A DNA stretch of 64,000 nt from Heterobilharzia americana (lineage: Eukaryota; Platyhelminthes; Trematoda; Strigeidida; Schistosomatidae): positions 73,030,678-73,094,677 of the forward strand of contig OX104134.1 of assembly GCA_944470555.2 (NCBI GenBank), written 5' to 3'. Of this stretch, positions 23,976 to 36,195 are shown in pieces. The position numbers and the translations under genes were made by a program. Below the pieces are notes generated by a model. The model saw only the letters and a list, made by a program, of their open reading frames with translations, was not told where the DNA came from and did not search any database. Numbering within the stretch: position 1 is the stretch's first letter; the number at the start of each line of letters is the position of its first letter.

Positions 23976-26900
23976 AATTCATAGCTTTGCTCTTGATAAG
24001 TAATGAGCGCATCACTACTCGTCTTACGTGAACATACAGACTGAAACGCAATCAACTAAATAGGTTATTCAAGGAAATGACCTCAAGAAGAAGTGACAAT
24101 GTAGTATATTTATTAACAAACATATTACTTTTTGACCCTATCTAACAATTGTTAGGAAATACATACAAGTGTATTATATTCATAGATTCCCATGACGTTT
24201 TGATAAAATAGCTTTTGTTGATGTCACCATTCCTAAAGTACAGCAGTTCTTTATCAGCAAATAGTGTTGCACAGGCATTAGGCTAAATTTGCCCTCTTCC
24301 TTGCTCATTCTAGCAAAACAAACTAAAACAATTCGATGATAAATACATATTATGGATTGGTGGGATTTCATTACTTACTTATTAAATTACTAATCTTTAG
24401 GGATCAAAGTAAACGGTTGGATGAGACTACTTCTTTGTACTACTTACAGAAGGTTGAATGGCTCATTGTTATATAGCATATTAGATATTGTTGCCCGCAT
24501 GCTCAAAAGGAAAGATGAGTATAACTGAGACTAATTTTATGTCCCAGTCTGATTCAAACGACATCATACTCCTTTTGAGTATACCAGGGGATGGCACTTT
24601 GTCACTAATTTAACTGTTCTGTGCTCAAAGTATACCTCATAACTTCATTCGAAAGGCAGATAATTTAATGATAATAGAGTGAGAAAAGTAACTGGACCCT
24701 GCTGATCTTAATATTCATCTCTAAAGGTTTTAGTGTACGTTAGTCAGCTTTCTTGTAGCAATTACTGTCACTTAAATTTCCTAATAGAAGATTCATGAAT
24801 ATGCCTAAAATGTTGTTGAATCCAAGCAAATTAAGACAGTTTTATAGAAAGAAAATTTGGGCATTATTTTGTTAGTGAGTACATAAGAAATACTAAATCC
24901 TACACCCTTATCGTCATCATTCCAGCAAACAAAATTATTTTAGATTATTTCGTGATCATAAGCGATTAAATTAACTGTGATTTAGTAAAATTAGAGTAAG
25001 GGTTGTCCAGTACTTTCTCTTCATTTTGGTGCCATTCAACTTTGACTTTTAATATTCCATTCGTTTGAACTATGGACACTTAGATTCTGAGTTATTTTCA
25101 AATCCTTTTTTTTCTTCTTTGTACTGGTTTTTAAATCATTGGATAGTACCGGCATTAAAAAATACTAATGTAAAAGTATCTATCGGAATAGATCTGGCTC
25201 CAAATTCCAGCAAATATTATCGCAGTGAAGTATCACATTACTATCACCAAAACGTTAACTAAAGGGTAAAGTTAACTTTTTGCAAACGATTAACAAAATC
25301 TATAAATACAGCGAAAATGATCACATGAAGGCAGAATAACATTAGTTCTCATATTATGGCTTTATTTTTACTTGATTCATATTCACAATGAAGTCCACAA
25401 TCATATGAGCGCATACAGCTACTCTAATTATTTGAAGTCGTTATAAATAAGTTAAAAAGCCTAACTAATTCACTGAAGTAATACACTTTGAGGTTTGATT
25501 ACCTGACTTGAGGATATGTATCTTTAATACTATGTAACAGCCTAATATGTAGTGAATTAATGTTCTTCATGTTATCTTGCATTGAATCATTTTTGTTGTT
25601 TCATTAAGGAGCAATATATGAATCGCCAGCCATCCTGTCTTCTGAAACGTGCTTATTTAAGATAATTCATCCGCAACAAGCTGCCTACATCATATTAGCG
25701 AAAACTGACTGGTAATCATTCATGGAAATTATTTAGCATTCATTTCTGTGCGTTATTTAACCCTATTTCAACTCCTGTACATATTGTTACCGCAAGTGAA
25801 CTATATTACTTTATGTGAATATAACCAATCCTATGAACTTGTGAATAGTTTATTGCTAGATACAAACGAACACAAAGTTTACATAATTAGTTCCATTTGT
25901 GAATTTTTTTGAAGCAAGAATATCAAATGTTGTGGAATGAACTGAACTCATTTCATGTGTATTCTAAGTGTTCTGCATGCACACCAGATTTGAAAATTGT
26001 GTGCATAAAGATATCAAGCTACTCTTACTGACCACTGGCACTTTATCTTGAACAACATTTAAATCCAGTGAATTTGTGAAAGATTTCCAGAAGACGAAAT
26101 GAGTTCAATTCATCCGATAATATTTGTTTCTTTTTCCATTCAAGAATATAATTTGTCAACACATCAAGTCAATTCAATACACCCACTTCCTTCTTACTTT
26201 AAAGAATGACTCAGGTATATTTCACTGAGCTCAAAGCCTTACTTTACACCCATGACGAACGAACAACTATAAATTTAAGCATACATGTGACTTAACCCTC
26301 AGTCAAAACTTTGGTAATAGAATTCGAAATTAGATGATAACTATTAGCAGAACAACCTTTTAGAATATAAAACGCTGCTAGTGAAACATTGATTATCAGT
26401 TACTTCGAAATGCAACCATACCATAATCCAAATTGAGTGGATTCGAAATTTATAGATTGGTGAATACGACAATAATGTCATTTCCAAGAGATATGTGCAT
26501 TGAGTTAAGTGCTTCAGTGAATTTGAATAACGCAAAGGCGAGAACATTATCAGAATGAATCAATATCGTTTTATTTCACTGGGTATTTCTGAGCAACACA
26601 CAACCTGAAATAAATAAACAATCATCAAAACGAACAATAATATAATACAGAGCGTTTCAGAGTAAAAGCTACTGAGGTACTAAACAAGATTTGTGGCTCA
26701 CGATGAGGTGATAATTGTTTGATACTCCCTGAGCTTTCAAAATCTTCTTTGGACATTTACTCTTTAGTCTAAGTTAGATGAATATTCACAAAAAATATTG
26801 GTTGGCCATGACCTATTTTGGCTTCTGGGTAGAGGTGACATATAGTTGAAAACATTTGTTCCACGATACAAATTTAAAACAAGCAACAAGTGTGAGAAAA

Positions 26901-27030
26901 GTAGGATTTAATGAATTCATAAATTTTAGTAGTATTCGTCAGCTGGATACTCTACATACTTGATTATATATACCGTTAAGCAATGGAAAAAAGCATACAT
27001 ACATACATATATAACGTAGACTGAGACAGA
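23976..27030. other. AT-rich sequence; one weak candidate exon and one dispersed repeat
   Basis: The open frame near 25155-25262 (KVSIGIDLAPNSSKYYRSEV) follows a pyrimidine-rich acceptor (ggatag, 25146) but has no good donor before its stop. It could be a terminal exon, but I keep it as a note. About 26873-26945 is the partner of the repeat at 14960-15025. A CATA run lies near 26995-27010. Confidence 0.25.
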
Positions 27031-27058
27031 TTTAGGTGTAACAACGTAGAAATGAATA

Positions 27059-27285
27059 GTTTTTACAGGTCAAATGGTTATCCAGAGGATAGAAATGGAT
27101 ATTCAAGATTGTTGACATAGGGATGAGAATTGAATCGACTGAACGTCGATCACGTCATTGAAAACAAGACAGTTAATAGTACTTATGCAGACAATAAGTA
27201 AATAAGGTGTATATTGAGATGAATAATAATGATAACATTGGCAATAGGAATAAGGTTAATTAGACGAAACAAATCAGGGAAAGAA
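27059..27285 (+). repeat. Left arm of a 227-bp near-perfect inverted repeat around a PLE fragment
   Basis: By direct comparison, this is the reverse complement of 27799-28025 with a single mismatch, near its outer end. Weaker similarity continues outward to about 27038 / 28046. The right arm is the 3' untranslated region of the PLE; this left arm is the same region inverted and joined directly to the coding sequence. Confidence 0.95.
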
Positions 27286-27716
27286 GACTGGAGAAGTCTA
27301 TCAGAAGGACTTACTACGCAGCTAAACTGATTCTTCTTAGCACCACCAAAAGGGTATTGCAGCAATCAAGGAAAGACAGTACTTCGATCCTCGACACATC
27401 TAAATGCATATATCAGTTCCAATGTACCTGCGGAAGCAAATACATTGGTCATACGGAGAGACGTCTGTCTACCCGAATGGTTGAGCACATACCGAAATGG
27501 TTGAAGCATGCCGAAAAGAGGACCCCGAGGAGCTCGATAAACAAGCACCTAATGGACTATGGACATGATGTTGATACCTATAAGTCCTTTAAAGTTATCA
27601 GTAAACAGCAAAATAAGAAGCTGCCTGGATATGTGGAAGCCTGCACGATTCGAGTTGTCAAACCAAACCTTTGCATTCAGAAGGAAATGGTAGTCAGCCT
27701 GAATCTGCCATTGTAA
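27285..27716 (+). CDS. PLE GIY-YIG endonuclease domain, 5'-truncated
   Basis: Open without a stop from the inverted-repeat junction (27285) to the stop at 27714-27716, about 143 codons. It encodes the C-terminal part of a Penelope-like polyprotein: an RRTYYAAKLILLS linker, then the GIY-YIG nuclease core CIYQFQCTCGSKYIGHTERR, then STRMVEHIPKWL and a conserved end AxxIRVVKPNLCIQK. The usual Gly-Ile-Tyr is Cys-Ile-Tyr here and Tyr-Ile-Gly is kept, as is common in PLE endonucleases. The RT is missing. The frame is intact, so this copy is younger than the other PLE remains in the window. Confidence 0.85.
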   Translation, partial: RLEKSIRRTYYAAKLILLSTTKRVLQQSRKDSTSILDTSKCIYQFQCTCGSKYIGHTERRLSTRMVEHIPKWLKHAEKRTPRSSINKHLMDYGHDVDTYKSFKVISKQQNKKLPGYVEACTIRVVKPNLCIQKEMVVSLNLPL

Positions 27717-27798
27717 TAATTACAACATTGTCTAATCATATTTAATCTTTCTCATTTTACTCTTCACTACTAATTATCACGCATCTTATACTTTTGTT

Positions 27799-28025
27799 TT
27801 CTTTCCCTGATTTGTTTCGTCTAATTAACCTTATTCCTATTGCCAATGTTATCATTATTATTCATCTCAATATACACCTTATTTACTTATTGTCTGCATA
27901 AGTACTATTAACTGTCTTGTTTTCAATGACGTGATCGACGTTCAGTCGATTCAATTCTCATCCCTATGTCAACAATCTTGAATATCCATTTCTATCCTCT
28001 GGATAACCATTTGACCTGTAAAGAC
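27799..28025 (+). repeat. Right arm of the PLE inverted repeat (3' untranslated region)
   Basis: The reverse complement of 27059-27285 with one mismatch. It follows the endonuclease stop by about 80 bp, so it is best read as the element's 3' UTR. Confidence 0.95.
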
Positions 28026-28057
28026 TTTTCACTTCTGTGTCGTGACATATCGTTCTT

Positions 28058-28640
28058 TATTGTCACACGGTGACCTCCATAACTGTTACTATTTTAGGAT
28101 TTGTCCTGTTGCGAACTTGACAGACGCAAAGACCAATCACTAATTATTCGGACTTGTTATATACCCACGAATATGAGACCAAGGAAGAACACGATAGCTT
28201 AGTCGGATGGAATAGTATATTTGGATGGTTGTGCCAAAATACCGGTGAGTTATAACTGGCTAGAGAGTCGAATACGAGCCGTGCAACGTAACACGACAGC
28301 GTGCCAAATGGCGAGGATGCTTGACCGGGTGTCTTCAGCTTAGCGAGTCCAGTTGAACTATCAAGGTCAGCATCAATGTCGAAGGTCGTCAAACCCTAGG
28401 CTACTGATTTTGGAGAAGTGTGTGACGCTACACTATTATTTCACCTGTGACTTTGGTCTAATGTCTAATTATTGATTTGCTTGAATGATTTGCAATTGTT
28501 TAATCCTTTCTTACTAGCCAGTATGTTGGGTTATTGTCCGCATATCTGTGACTGCATTTTGATTGGGGTACCACGATTCCAACAACTACCTTGCACTATT
28601 GAGCATGCTTGCTACAGTATTTCCACGTTGTCCCAGTCGG
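28058..28640 (+). repeat. LTR-like sequence with an internal insertion
   Basis: Similar to the LTR-like sequence at 53855-54110. Shared strings include gtgacctc-ataa-tgtt at the start (28070), attattgat-tgcttga-tgattt (28470) and ttgagc-tgcttg-tacagtatttcca (28600). About 330 bp of less AT-rich sequence (28100-28430) interrupts the match and is not in the other copy. I read it as a separate insertion of unknown type. Confidence 0.5.
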
Positions 28641-28719
28641 AGTTGTGGCTGCGTTCTTATACATGTATCGAAGTCAGCGAGGATATTTTTTCGTTTGACT
28701 ACAAGTTGACGCTTGCAAA

Positions 28720-29123
28720 TTATTTGGCCTGTTCGACGGCTGGATTGGTCATTACAGTGATGTTGACAGCCGTTTCAACTAATTTATGGATTGAATTCAT
28801 CTTTTCTTTCTTAAGTAATAGATCCATGAGCTCGCATAGTATGTTCTGCAGGGAGTTGGAGTGTTTGTGTGTCATACTGATACTGAATTCGTGAAGCAAT
28901 CGGCTCAAAGTTTCTGAGATATCTTTGGTCAATGACAAAGTGATTCGTTTTTTAGATTGAGATGACTGTCCTGATCCGTGTTCTGTTGATTAGCATATCC
29001 TGTTGAAGTTGATGGGACAGCCATCAGCTCTGAAAGCATTTTTAAATGTGGTTTTCTTCTCTCATTTGCAGTTGCTGAGTGTGGTGATGAGTTCAGGCAC
29101 GTGCCAATAATGTTTGGACTCAA
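28720..29123 (-). pseudogene. Broken coding-like segment of unknown identity
   Basis: Two minus-strand frames meet end to end. 29123-28929 encodes ERRKPHLKMLSELMAVPSTS, and a different frame, 28938-28720, encodes TKDISETLSRLLHEFSISMT and ends NPAVEQAK. They overlap by about 10 bases and would read through with one frameshift. Composition is protein-like and helical. It may be a retroelement gag-like remnant or a retrocopied host gene. I cannot identify it. Confidence 0.3.
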
Positions 29124-29663
29124 GGCTTCCTATGAGACTTTGGGTTATTACAGTTGCAGTTCAAAACTATGTGTGCCATCTTTCGCTTCTTTACATCACG
29201 ATTTTTCCTACAATCATGTTCATAACCTTGTGATCGTATAATCCATGCTGACAGAAACATTGGGTATAAAAGCAGATGATTCTCGATCCAGTATTTCAAT
29301 ACCTATTGAAGGAATAAAGTTATTTGATTTTGTCGTAAATAGTATAGGAGTTTTTTCGTAGGTTAGTAGACTGGTTTTGATGGTTAACTTGAGAATATGA
29401 CACAAAGCCAACTATGAATGAACAAACTGCTGATTTCAGCACTGCATTAGAAAACTCTGCTTGATATTCCACACAATATTACTGTGATACTTTCTGGATG
29501 ATATTTTCAGAGTTTTATTGTTTGCAGTCATGTATAAGTACTGACACAACTTCTTTGACTAGTCTTTACTGCTGTACAACTTAGTTACTTTTAAACTTTA
29601 TTGGTAGTAGAATTTTCCACACATTTAAGAGCCATACCGAATGATTCCTGTAAAACACACTAA

Positions 29664-29702
29664 GTGTTGACTCAATGAACAAAGGTTCAGTCGTCAACCT
29701 TT
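29664..29702 (+). repeat. Dispersed repeat, copy 1
   Basis: gtgttgactcaatgaacaaa and the next 19 bases match 37558-37598 at most positions. The similarity continues weakly into the following 80 bases, ending in a cacacgat string in both. Family unknown. Confidence 0.4.
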
Positions 29703-29949
29703 CTCTCCAACTTCATAGTTTAGTCCGAGGCACAACCACTCTGTCCCACTTTATTGAGTGATTGTGTGTTATTTCACACGATGTAATAGCATTAATTGAA
29801 GATATTGAAACTGTCATACAAGTGGAGAGATTATGAAAAGGTCACTAATTTCTAGGATAATGATAAACTGGTAACTGCCACCTTCTCAGCACGCACTCAT
29901 TAGCTTGTGATGGCTTCTGCAGTTCGAAGTAAGGCTTAGTTGTTTTGTC

Positions 29950-31500
29950 TGTTGACCACTGCGGAATACTTCACTAAATCTACTTCTCTCGTATCACATA
30001 TGTGACCAGCCATTGCACCACTTGATTTAGATGAACCTCCCGGACATAAATTCTATGCATATACTCGGCAATCCTAACGGACTATCTCCTCTCTTTTCTG
30101 TCTTTTTTGCCTCTGAACGTGTATATCAACTGAGAAATGTAGGTGAAGTTAACAAATGTCGAAAATGAGTCTGATTCCGATTTTGCGCTTGCATATGCTG
30201 TTTGATACAATGAGACAAATCTGGCAGCTGTATTGATTCTGGATAGTGTACGTCTAGTTTATCTGCTGATTCCTGCCTCAAGATCTTTAAGAGCTGAGGT
30301 TAAAAACTTTAGTTTCCTCCAATCATTGTTATTCTCCTATTCCTATTGGCTTTGCGGTATATCTGCAAGAAATTCTTGAGACAAACATTGTCATATAGAC
30401 AATGTTCAGCTCTATGAAGTTTTTTCGGTTTTCTTGGGACTGCAGTCCTTCTGCATTTTGAAGTAACGTTTTCCTTATACCTTCTCCGGAGCAGAATGTG
30501 TAGAAACGGTTGGATTTTAAATAATAACCACTCCATATGATTTTTCGTTAAACACTCCTCCCTACTGTATTATTTTTATTACATCTCAAAAGATAAGTGT
30601 AGAAAATCCATCTCTTGTTTTTCTTCAAATTCCACTGCAAACTTAATATTGCAGTGTAAAGTGTTAGTATGCTGTAGCATCTTCTTTACTTTTGAGTGTT
30701 TTCACAACTAATCAAGGTGTCTTAAAGGAAACGTGATTTATCGACGGCAAGTCTCGCAGGTATTGTTTCTAATTGTGAAATGAAAGTTTCCACCATGAAA
30801 TTCCCAAGTGAACTTCTCACAAGCAAACCGCCAAATTATTCACTATTGCATTAAATTATCGATGGGAGTCTTTAGTACACATACTCTGAAGTTTTTTCAT
30901 GTGTGATTTTGGTAATGAGATATCTTCTTCACATGGACAAATGGTGTCAATCGTTTACAAAAGTGGCATACTTATGAATGAAGGTGTTAAATCAGACGGT
31001 GCCACTTGTCCAATAAATTGAGATGTCTTAATTTTTCAGCAGCATATAAATGGTCTTTCAAAATTTATGTTAAATCATTCCCAGCTTCTCCATTCCACCT
31101 GTGGGGAAAGTCTGTTATGTAGAAAGCTTATCATAGTTGAAGAAGGTCTTATTGGGATATTTGAAAATAATTGTAAGTTTCCAATGACTTTCAAAATAAG
31201 ACTGAACAGTTGTGCACCAACTTCTAGCTTCCGAAATTCAATAGGAAGGATTAGTTAGTACGGGAAGTCTTTATAATCAGTATGATAATCATAAGAGTTG
31301 ATTATTTGACACAGGTAAGAAAAATATCCTTTTTCTTGTGGTTCTTAGAAATGTCATTTAAAATTTTAGGCATTATGTTCACTTCCAGTTTTCTCTATGG
31401 CAATGCTTTCATCACACCTTCAAACATCCAGACAGTTTTTTTTTCAGGTTGCTTCTCACCACCCTTTTAAACAAAATGCTATAAACACAATCCTTGTTCA
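29950..31500 (-). mobile_element. Penelope-like element remnant, minus strand
   Basis: Reading leftward: LGNFMVETFI at about 30810-30780, the decayed counterpart of RYVDDTFI; NIKFAVEFEEKQEMDFLHL at about 30650-30600, the counterpart of IxFTxExExNxxLPFLDV; a KNHMEW box at about 30540; then HILLRRRYKENVTSKCRRTA; and AARFVSLYQTAYASAKSES at about 30200, the counterpart of AAKLILLSTTK in the copy at 27.3 kb. The spacing between boxes fits PLE reverse transcriptase. Both catalytic Asp are lost. Limits are approximate. Confidence 0.6.
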
Positions 31501-32990
31501 TAACAATGTAGACAGAGTGGGATTTACTTATCTTACTTTAAAAACAGTTAAGAGTGGGTGTCAATGGAAGTATTTGTCATTATTACCAAACATGTATTTA
31601 ACTTTCTTGTTAGTGGTAAAATTGTCATCCGGGTATTATACAAAGCTACTTCAGATGAGTTTCATAAACTTTTTCTGATTTATTTACACGCTCAACTAAC
31701 ATTTAGTAGCTTGTTAACTGGTTAAATGATTGCTTTCTGACCGTTGAAATACTTGCCGTTGCAAAAAACAACTTAACTGTACAAAATAAAGAAATTCACC
31801 AATTAAGAGAAACAACTCTATTCTCAGTATCGTTGCTATATGCAATTATGCTCTTTGTCATAGGATGTAACTCTTAGAGGAAACCATTAAAATAAACTAC
31901 TATGAACAGAGATGGCTACACCTCTGGAATGAATTACTTTTGTTATCAGAACCAGGCATTATTTAAAACAGTATTTATATCGTATTTCAATGTTGTTTCC
32001 AAATATTTCCTCAATATAACTTCTGTTTTCTCATGGGAAATTTAATGGAGTCTCCCAATAAATACACAAATACAAATATGTCTCAATTAACTGTGATGAA
32101 GTTATGCATTATAAATCAATCTTTTTGGCTGAAAAAATAAAATGAAGGAGTAGTAAACTACACTTAGGTGGCCTATAGTGTTTTCTTGGGCTTTTGAAGA
32201 TTTTGCAACTTAAATTCACATGGTCAGACTTTCTCAAGTTATATTTGATTGTCTTGTCAACGGTATGCGGACCCTATTCAAGGAGTAATCAGATCTGCAT
32301 ACACGGACAAGTCATATAACTTACTTCCATTATCCTTTCTGAGAGTTTCAGTTGAAGCCAGATACGTTATTCCTGGATTTTAGCCTCAACCCAATAAATG
32401 TCTTAGCATAATGATAGACAGTATTAAAAAAGATCTTTTGAAAACTGAACTATGGGGTTTTAGGTGCATTACAGTGAGTGATTTATTGATCATCCCAATA
32501 CTGTTTACAATTTTCTTTTAAAAACATACAACCAGTCTACTCAAGGATGGACATAGCAGAGGATTTCTCTAATCAGTTCTTTGACTTGAATCTTTCGAAA
32601 TTAGCAGGTCCTTTAGGTTTTTTGAAGTCCTTGAATCCAAACACTTAAACACTTAATATCCGAAAGAAGGCGGCTTGTTTTCTGTTATCCAAGTAAATTG
32701 ACATTGTTTTGGTGACATTATCTCCTTCTACTTACGTAATGTTTTTCAATTAGTTAGTTTCACTTATTCCAATGATTCATGTGCTGACATACTTTCTGCA
32801 TAGTGTAGCACTATTTCACTTTGGCCGACATTATTTTCCTTACAACTCAAAAGCCACCTAAGAAATAACTCATAAATGATAATTGATGTCAACTAGGCTC
32901 TGTAAATTTGGCCTTTTTCTACATTTTCTCACTGTTTTCATCGAAATTCGAATATTTATTTATTTGCCTTTCAACAAACTTAAGGAGTGT
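31501..32990. other. No supported feature
   Basis: AT-rich sequence, perhaps the 5' debris of the PLE. I see no motifs. Confidence 0.3.
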
Positions 32991-32997
32991 CACATAC

Positions 32998-33199
32998 CTG
33001 TAAACTTCAATAACATAATAGATTTTTATGGCTAAAGTAGGGAGACGAATTTCAAGGTTTTCTGCATTTATGTTTTCCTTTAAAAATATCAAACTGCTTT
33101 CCATAATGAAAGCCAGATTTATATCAAATACATTTCGAAAACTGAACTGTAAGTTGTTTACTTTGAGTTTCTTCAGTTTGTTACGGTTATCTGTGCATG
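32998..33199 (-). CDS. Candidate internal exon of unknown gene, minus strand
   Basis: On the minus strand a pyrimidine-containing acceptor (cccgcattcag) precedes 33199, and a consensus donor CAG|gtatgt follows 32998. The 202 nt are open and encode KLKVNNLQFSFRNVFDINLA, then a leucine/isoleucine-rich stretch ending YYVIEVY. It is not a transposon protein that I recognise. Overlapping plus-strand open frames in the same place are shadows. Both splice sites are good, but no neighbouring exon was found. Confidence 0.35.
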
Positions 33200-33229
33200 C
33201 TGAATGCGGGGAACTCAATAAAATTTTCA

Positions 33230-36190
33230 AACAAAATACGAAGAATCATATTACCTGTAGAAAAAATGGAGGAAAGGTAAAAGTGGTAAAATATTTCAAG
33301 TTTGCGGCATGCGTTTTGTTATTAGTCAGGTAATACGGAAAGTGGTATAAACTCAATAAAACGTAAAGAAGTTGAGATGTATTAAATGTAGGGAGTTGAT
33401 AGGTAGGAAGCTCTTTCTGTCGACTGACTTCTAAAATATTACACCAAAATACAATTCACCGCAACATCCCACCAGCCAATTTAGTGGTTACATTGACAAA
33501 GCACTTGTTCAGCCTCAACTTGCACTGGGAATAGAAAATACCTACATCAGTTCCGACCGGTGATTGATTCATATCAGTTGCGGCGTACCAATACTTATAA
33601 TATATCTGGTATTTTAGACAGCAGACTTTGCTGTCACCAGATGCAGTGAACGTGACCATGTTCTGTGTGCACTTCATAAGCCTAAAGATACGGAAGTGTT
33701 TTCAGGATGCTCAAGCGTTTTTTTCTGCTGATTTCTGTTTTAACAAAAGCAGTCAAATCTAAATAAAAGCAACTTTGTTTCGAAGACTGACACAATGTGA
33801 TGATAGAAGGTGAAATGAAAGTCTGTCACTACGAGTTTCTAACTAGTAGCCAGTGGCCTAACGTGCCGGTTTCTTCAAACAGTTCGAAAAACGGTCACCA
33901 ACATATTTCTTTTATTCATTTACTTTCCCCTCAGATTGAGATGAGAATTCACTAACAGTCTGATGGCGTGATTACAATGAACAAGCAGTTGTGTACCATA
34001 CAGTTGTATGATAAACAAGAGCAAACCCTCGGCAAGATAAATGAAGTAAGGATCTCCTTGATAGCTCACAACTTATCCGATGAAATACAAAGACTGGGGG
34101 TTCAAACAATGCGGTGATACGGGTTTTCACCCCACCTACAATCTTAGCACCATATAAAATCTAAATCAATTCGGTACACTCATAAGAGTCAGAGCAGTGA
34201 GGTAGCATTGATTACACAGTATTAGTATTCTGGTAAATTATACTCTTTTTACAGAGCTTTACAATAAAAATATCAGTTGAACTGAAATCATGTTAGCGTT
34301 AAAACTTAACGCGTAATACTGTTTACTATTTTAGCCAAAATCCTATGCGAGATGAAGGTCTTTGAAATGATTGTAAATTCAGTTACTATGAAAATAAATT
34401 TGTTAGCTAAACAGGTTCCAACCATATATCATCAGTACAACTAAGTATTGTCAGTATCATACTGAAAATAACAGGTTCTGCGCATTCCACTAGAAATTTT
34501 AGGAGTGATATGGAATCCTGTTGAAATTCCGTATTTACAAATAACCCTTTAAGGTGAAGTAGAAAGTGATGTTGTTGCATACTGAACTTTCTCTTTTTAT
34601 CAACAAGCATGTACCAAATTATAGCAATATCACTGTTTCAAGAGATGTTTCATCAGAAAACCTCAAAACCTTTCTCATGAAAGCTATAGCCAAGTTGTAG
34701 GTATTTAAAAAATATCCAAATATTTTACTTGCTTCAGTTTTTTCACTGTGTTAAAAATAAGCTACTTTCACATATTCTTTTCTTAATAATACCCAAAGGA
34801 TCTGTTTCTGTTTGCTTGCAGTCACACAGCTTCATAAGGAAACTTTTTTCACAAGATTGAAATTAATTGAAACAAAAAGAGCAAAAAGATACCTAAGCAC
34901 ACTTGAAGGAGTTTCTATAGAGACAATAATTAGGTTAGGCCTTATTAGAGTAAACTGAATTACTCTGTATTTTGTGTTCACTTTAAAAAAAGAGAAATAG
35001 TGCTGACTTAATTTGTAGTTCTCGTCATTGACTTCGTTATTTTACTTATTTCGAATAACACTTTTCATCAATTTTGTAAATGTTCTTAAGATTCAATCTT
35101 TCTTGATTCCAATATAGATCGCTGATAGATAAGAACCAGCTACTTCTGTTTCCTAAATTCTTATTAAGTGTAAATTTTTCACAAGCATTTAACAACATTA
35201 ACATAACTGCCTAAACAAATTTCATCTTTTTAGAGAAAAGTTAGAAAAGTATTAGGGTGTTAATAAACAGCTGTAAAACAAAAAGTGAAGAAGATAAGCG
35301 GTTTTTGTTTCTTTAATGAGAAAAATCTGTGAATCATGAATATCCTAAATCTATGATCTACCAAATGGAATATATTTCGAAAACTTTTTAAGATCTTGCA
35401 GAACATGTTCTCGAACTAAATACCAGTGCACTGAGACCTAATCAATTTTCAAATATTCGATACTTCAATTTTTCATCATTCTTACCAGTATGTACAGTAT
35501 TCATAAAAAGCTACATACTTTAAGCCCAGTTAAGCAACCTGACTTCTTCGTACAATAAAACAGCAATAAAGTTTTTACTAAACTTAAAGTGAAGTCAGAC
35601 AAACCCACTAGAGTTCGTTTTTCGTATTTTTCTTGTGTAATCTGATTTTTCTTGCTGCACATCGTTTTCCTTCATGATATTTTATAATGGGACACTAAAG
35701 CATTTGAATCTAATGCCACTTATCACCATGAAAACCAGAGAGGCATAAATGCATTTTATGCAGATTTTGTTTACGCTGTTTTTCATACTGTACAGGATCA
35801 CTACTATATTTCTGCAATCTGTCTTCCAATAACAAAACATCAAGCAGAATACAACAGATATTTTCCCTCATGAAAGATCAACCTATTCTGACAATAACAG
35901 AAAGTAATCATTGGTTCCGATCACTCTCTATCCTAAGGATCCTGAAGCTTTAGTCAGCCAAAGGTGAAATTAGGTCGAAGATACGTCTTAGTTATGGTTA
36001 GAAGAGCATGATGTTCCATTTAAAAGTATTCAGGTTTTTCGTAGCGTAACCGTGGTACTACACATTACACAACGCATCTACAGAATACTGTATCAAAATG
36101 AGCTCAGTTTGGAGGTTTATGAAAAGTTTATGATTTCAAGTTGGTATTTACTGTGTACTAACATTGACTAGAGAACTATTGAGAGACTGA
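33230..36190. other. AT-rich sequence with an unnamed less AT-rich repeat
   Basis: 33450-33690 is richer in GC and open on the minus strand (73 codons, several Cys). I think it is more likely an interspersed repeat than an exon. 33840-34120 has tRNA-like scraps (gggttcaaac). Nothing else is supported. Confidence 0.25.
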
Positions 36191-36195
36191 TAGTA

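Noticed and set aside
27183..27548. Minus-strand open frames over the PLE endonuclease and left arm
   Set aside because: Antisense to a clear GIY-YIG reading frame.
33028..33333. Plus-strand 101-codon frame overlapping the minus-strand exon candidate
   Set aside because: No splice support; the minus strand has better sites over the same bases.
33456..33677. Cys-containing 73-codon minus-strand frame
   Set aside because: Composition and neighbourhood suggest an interspersed repeat, and no splice sites were found.
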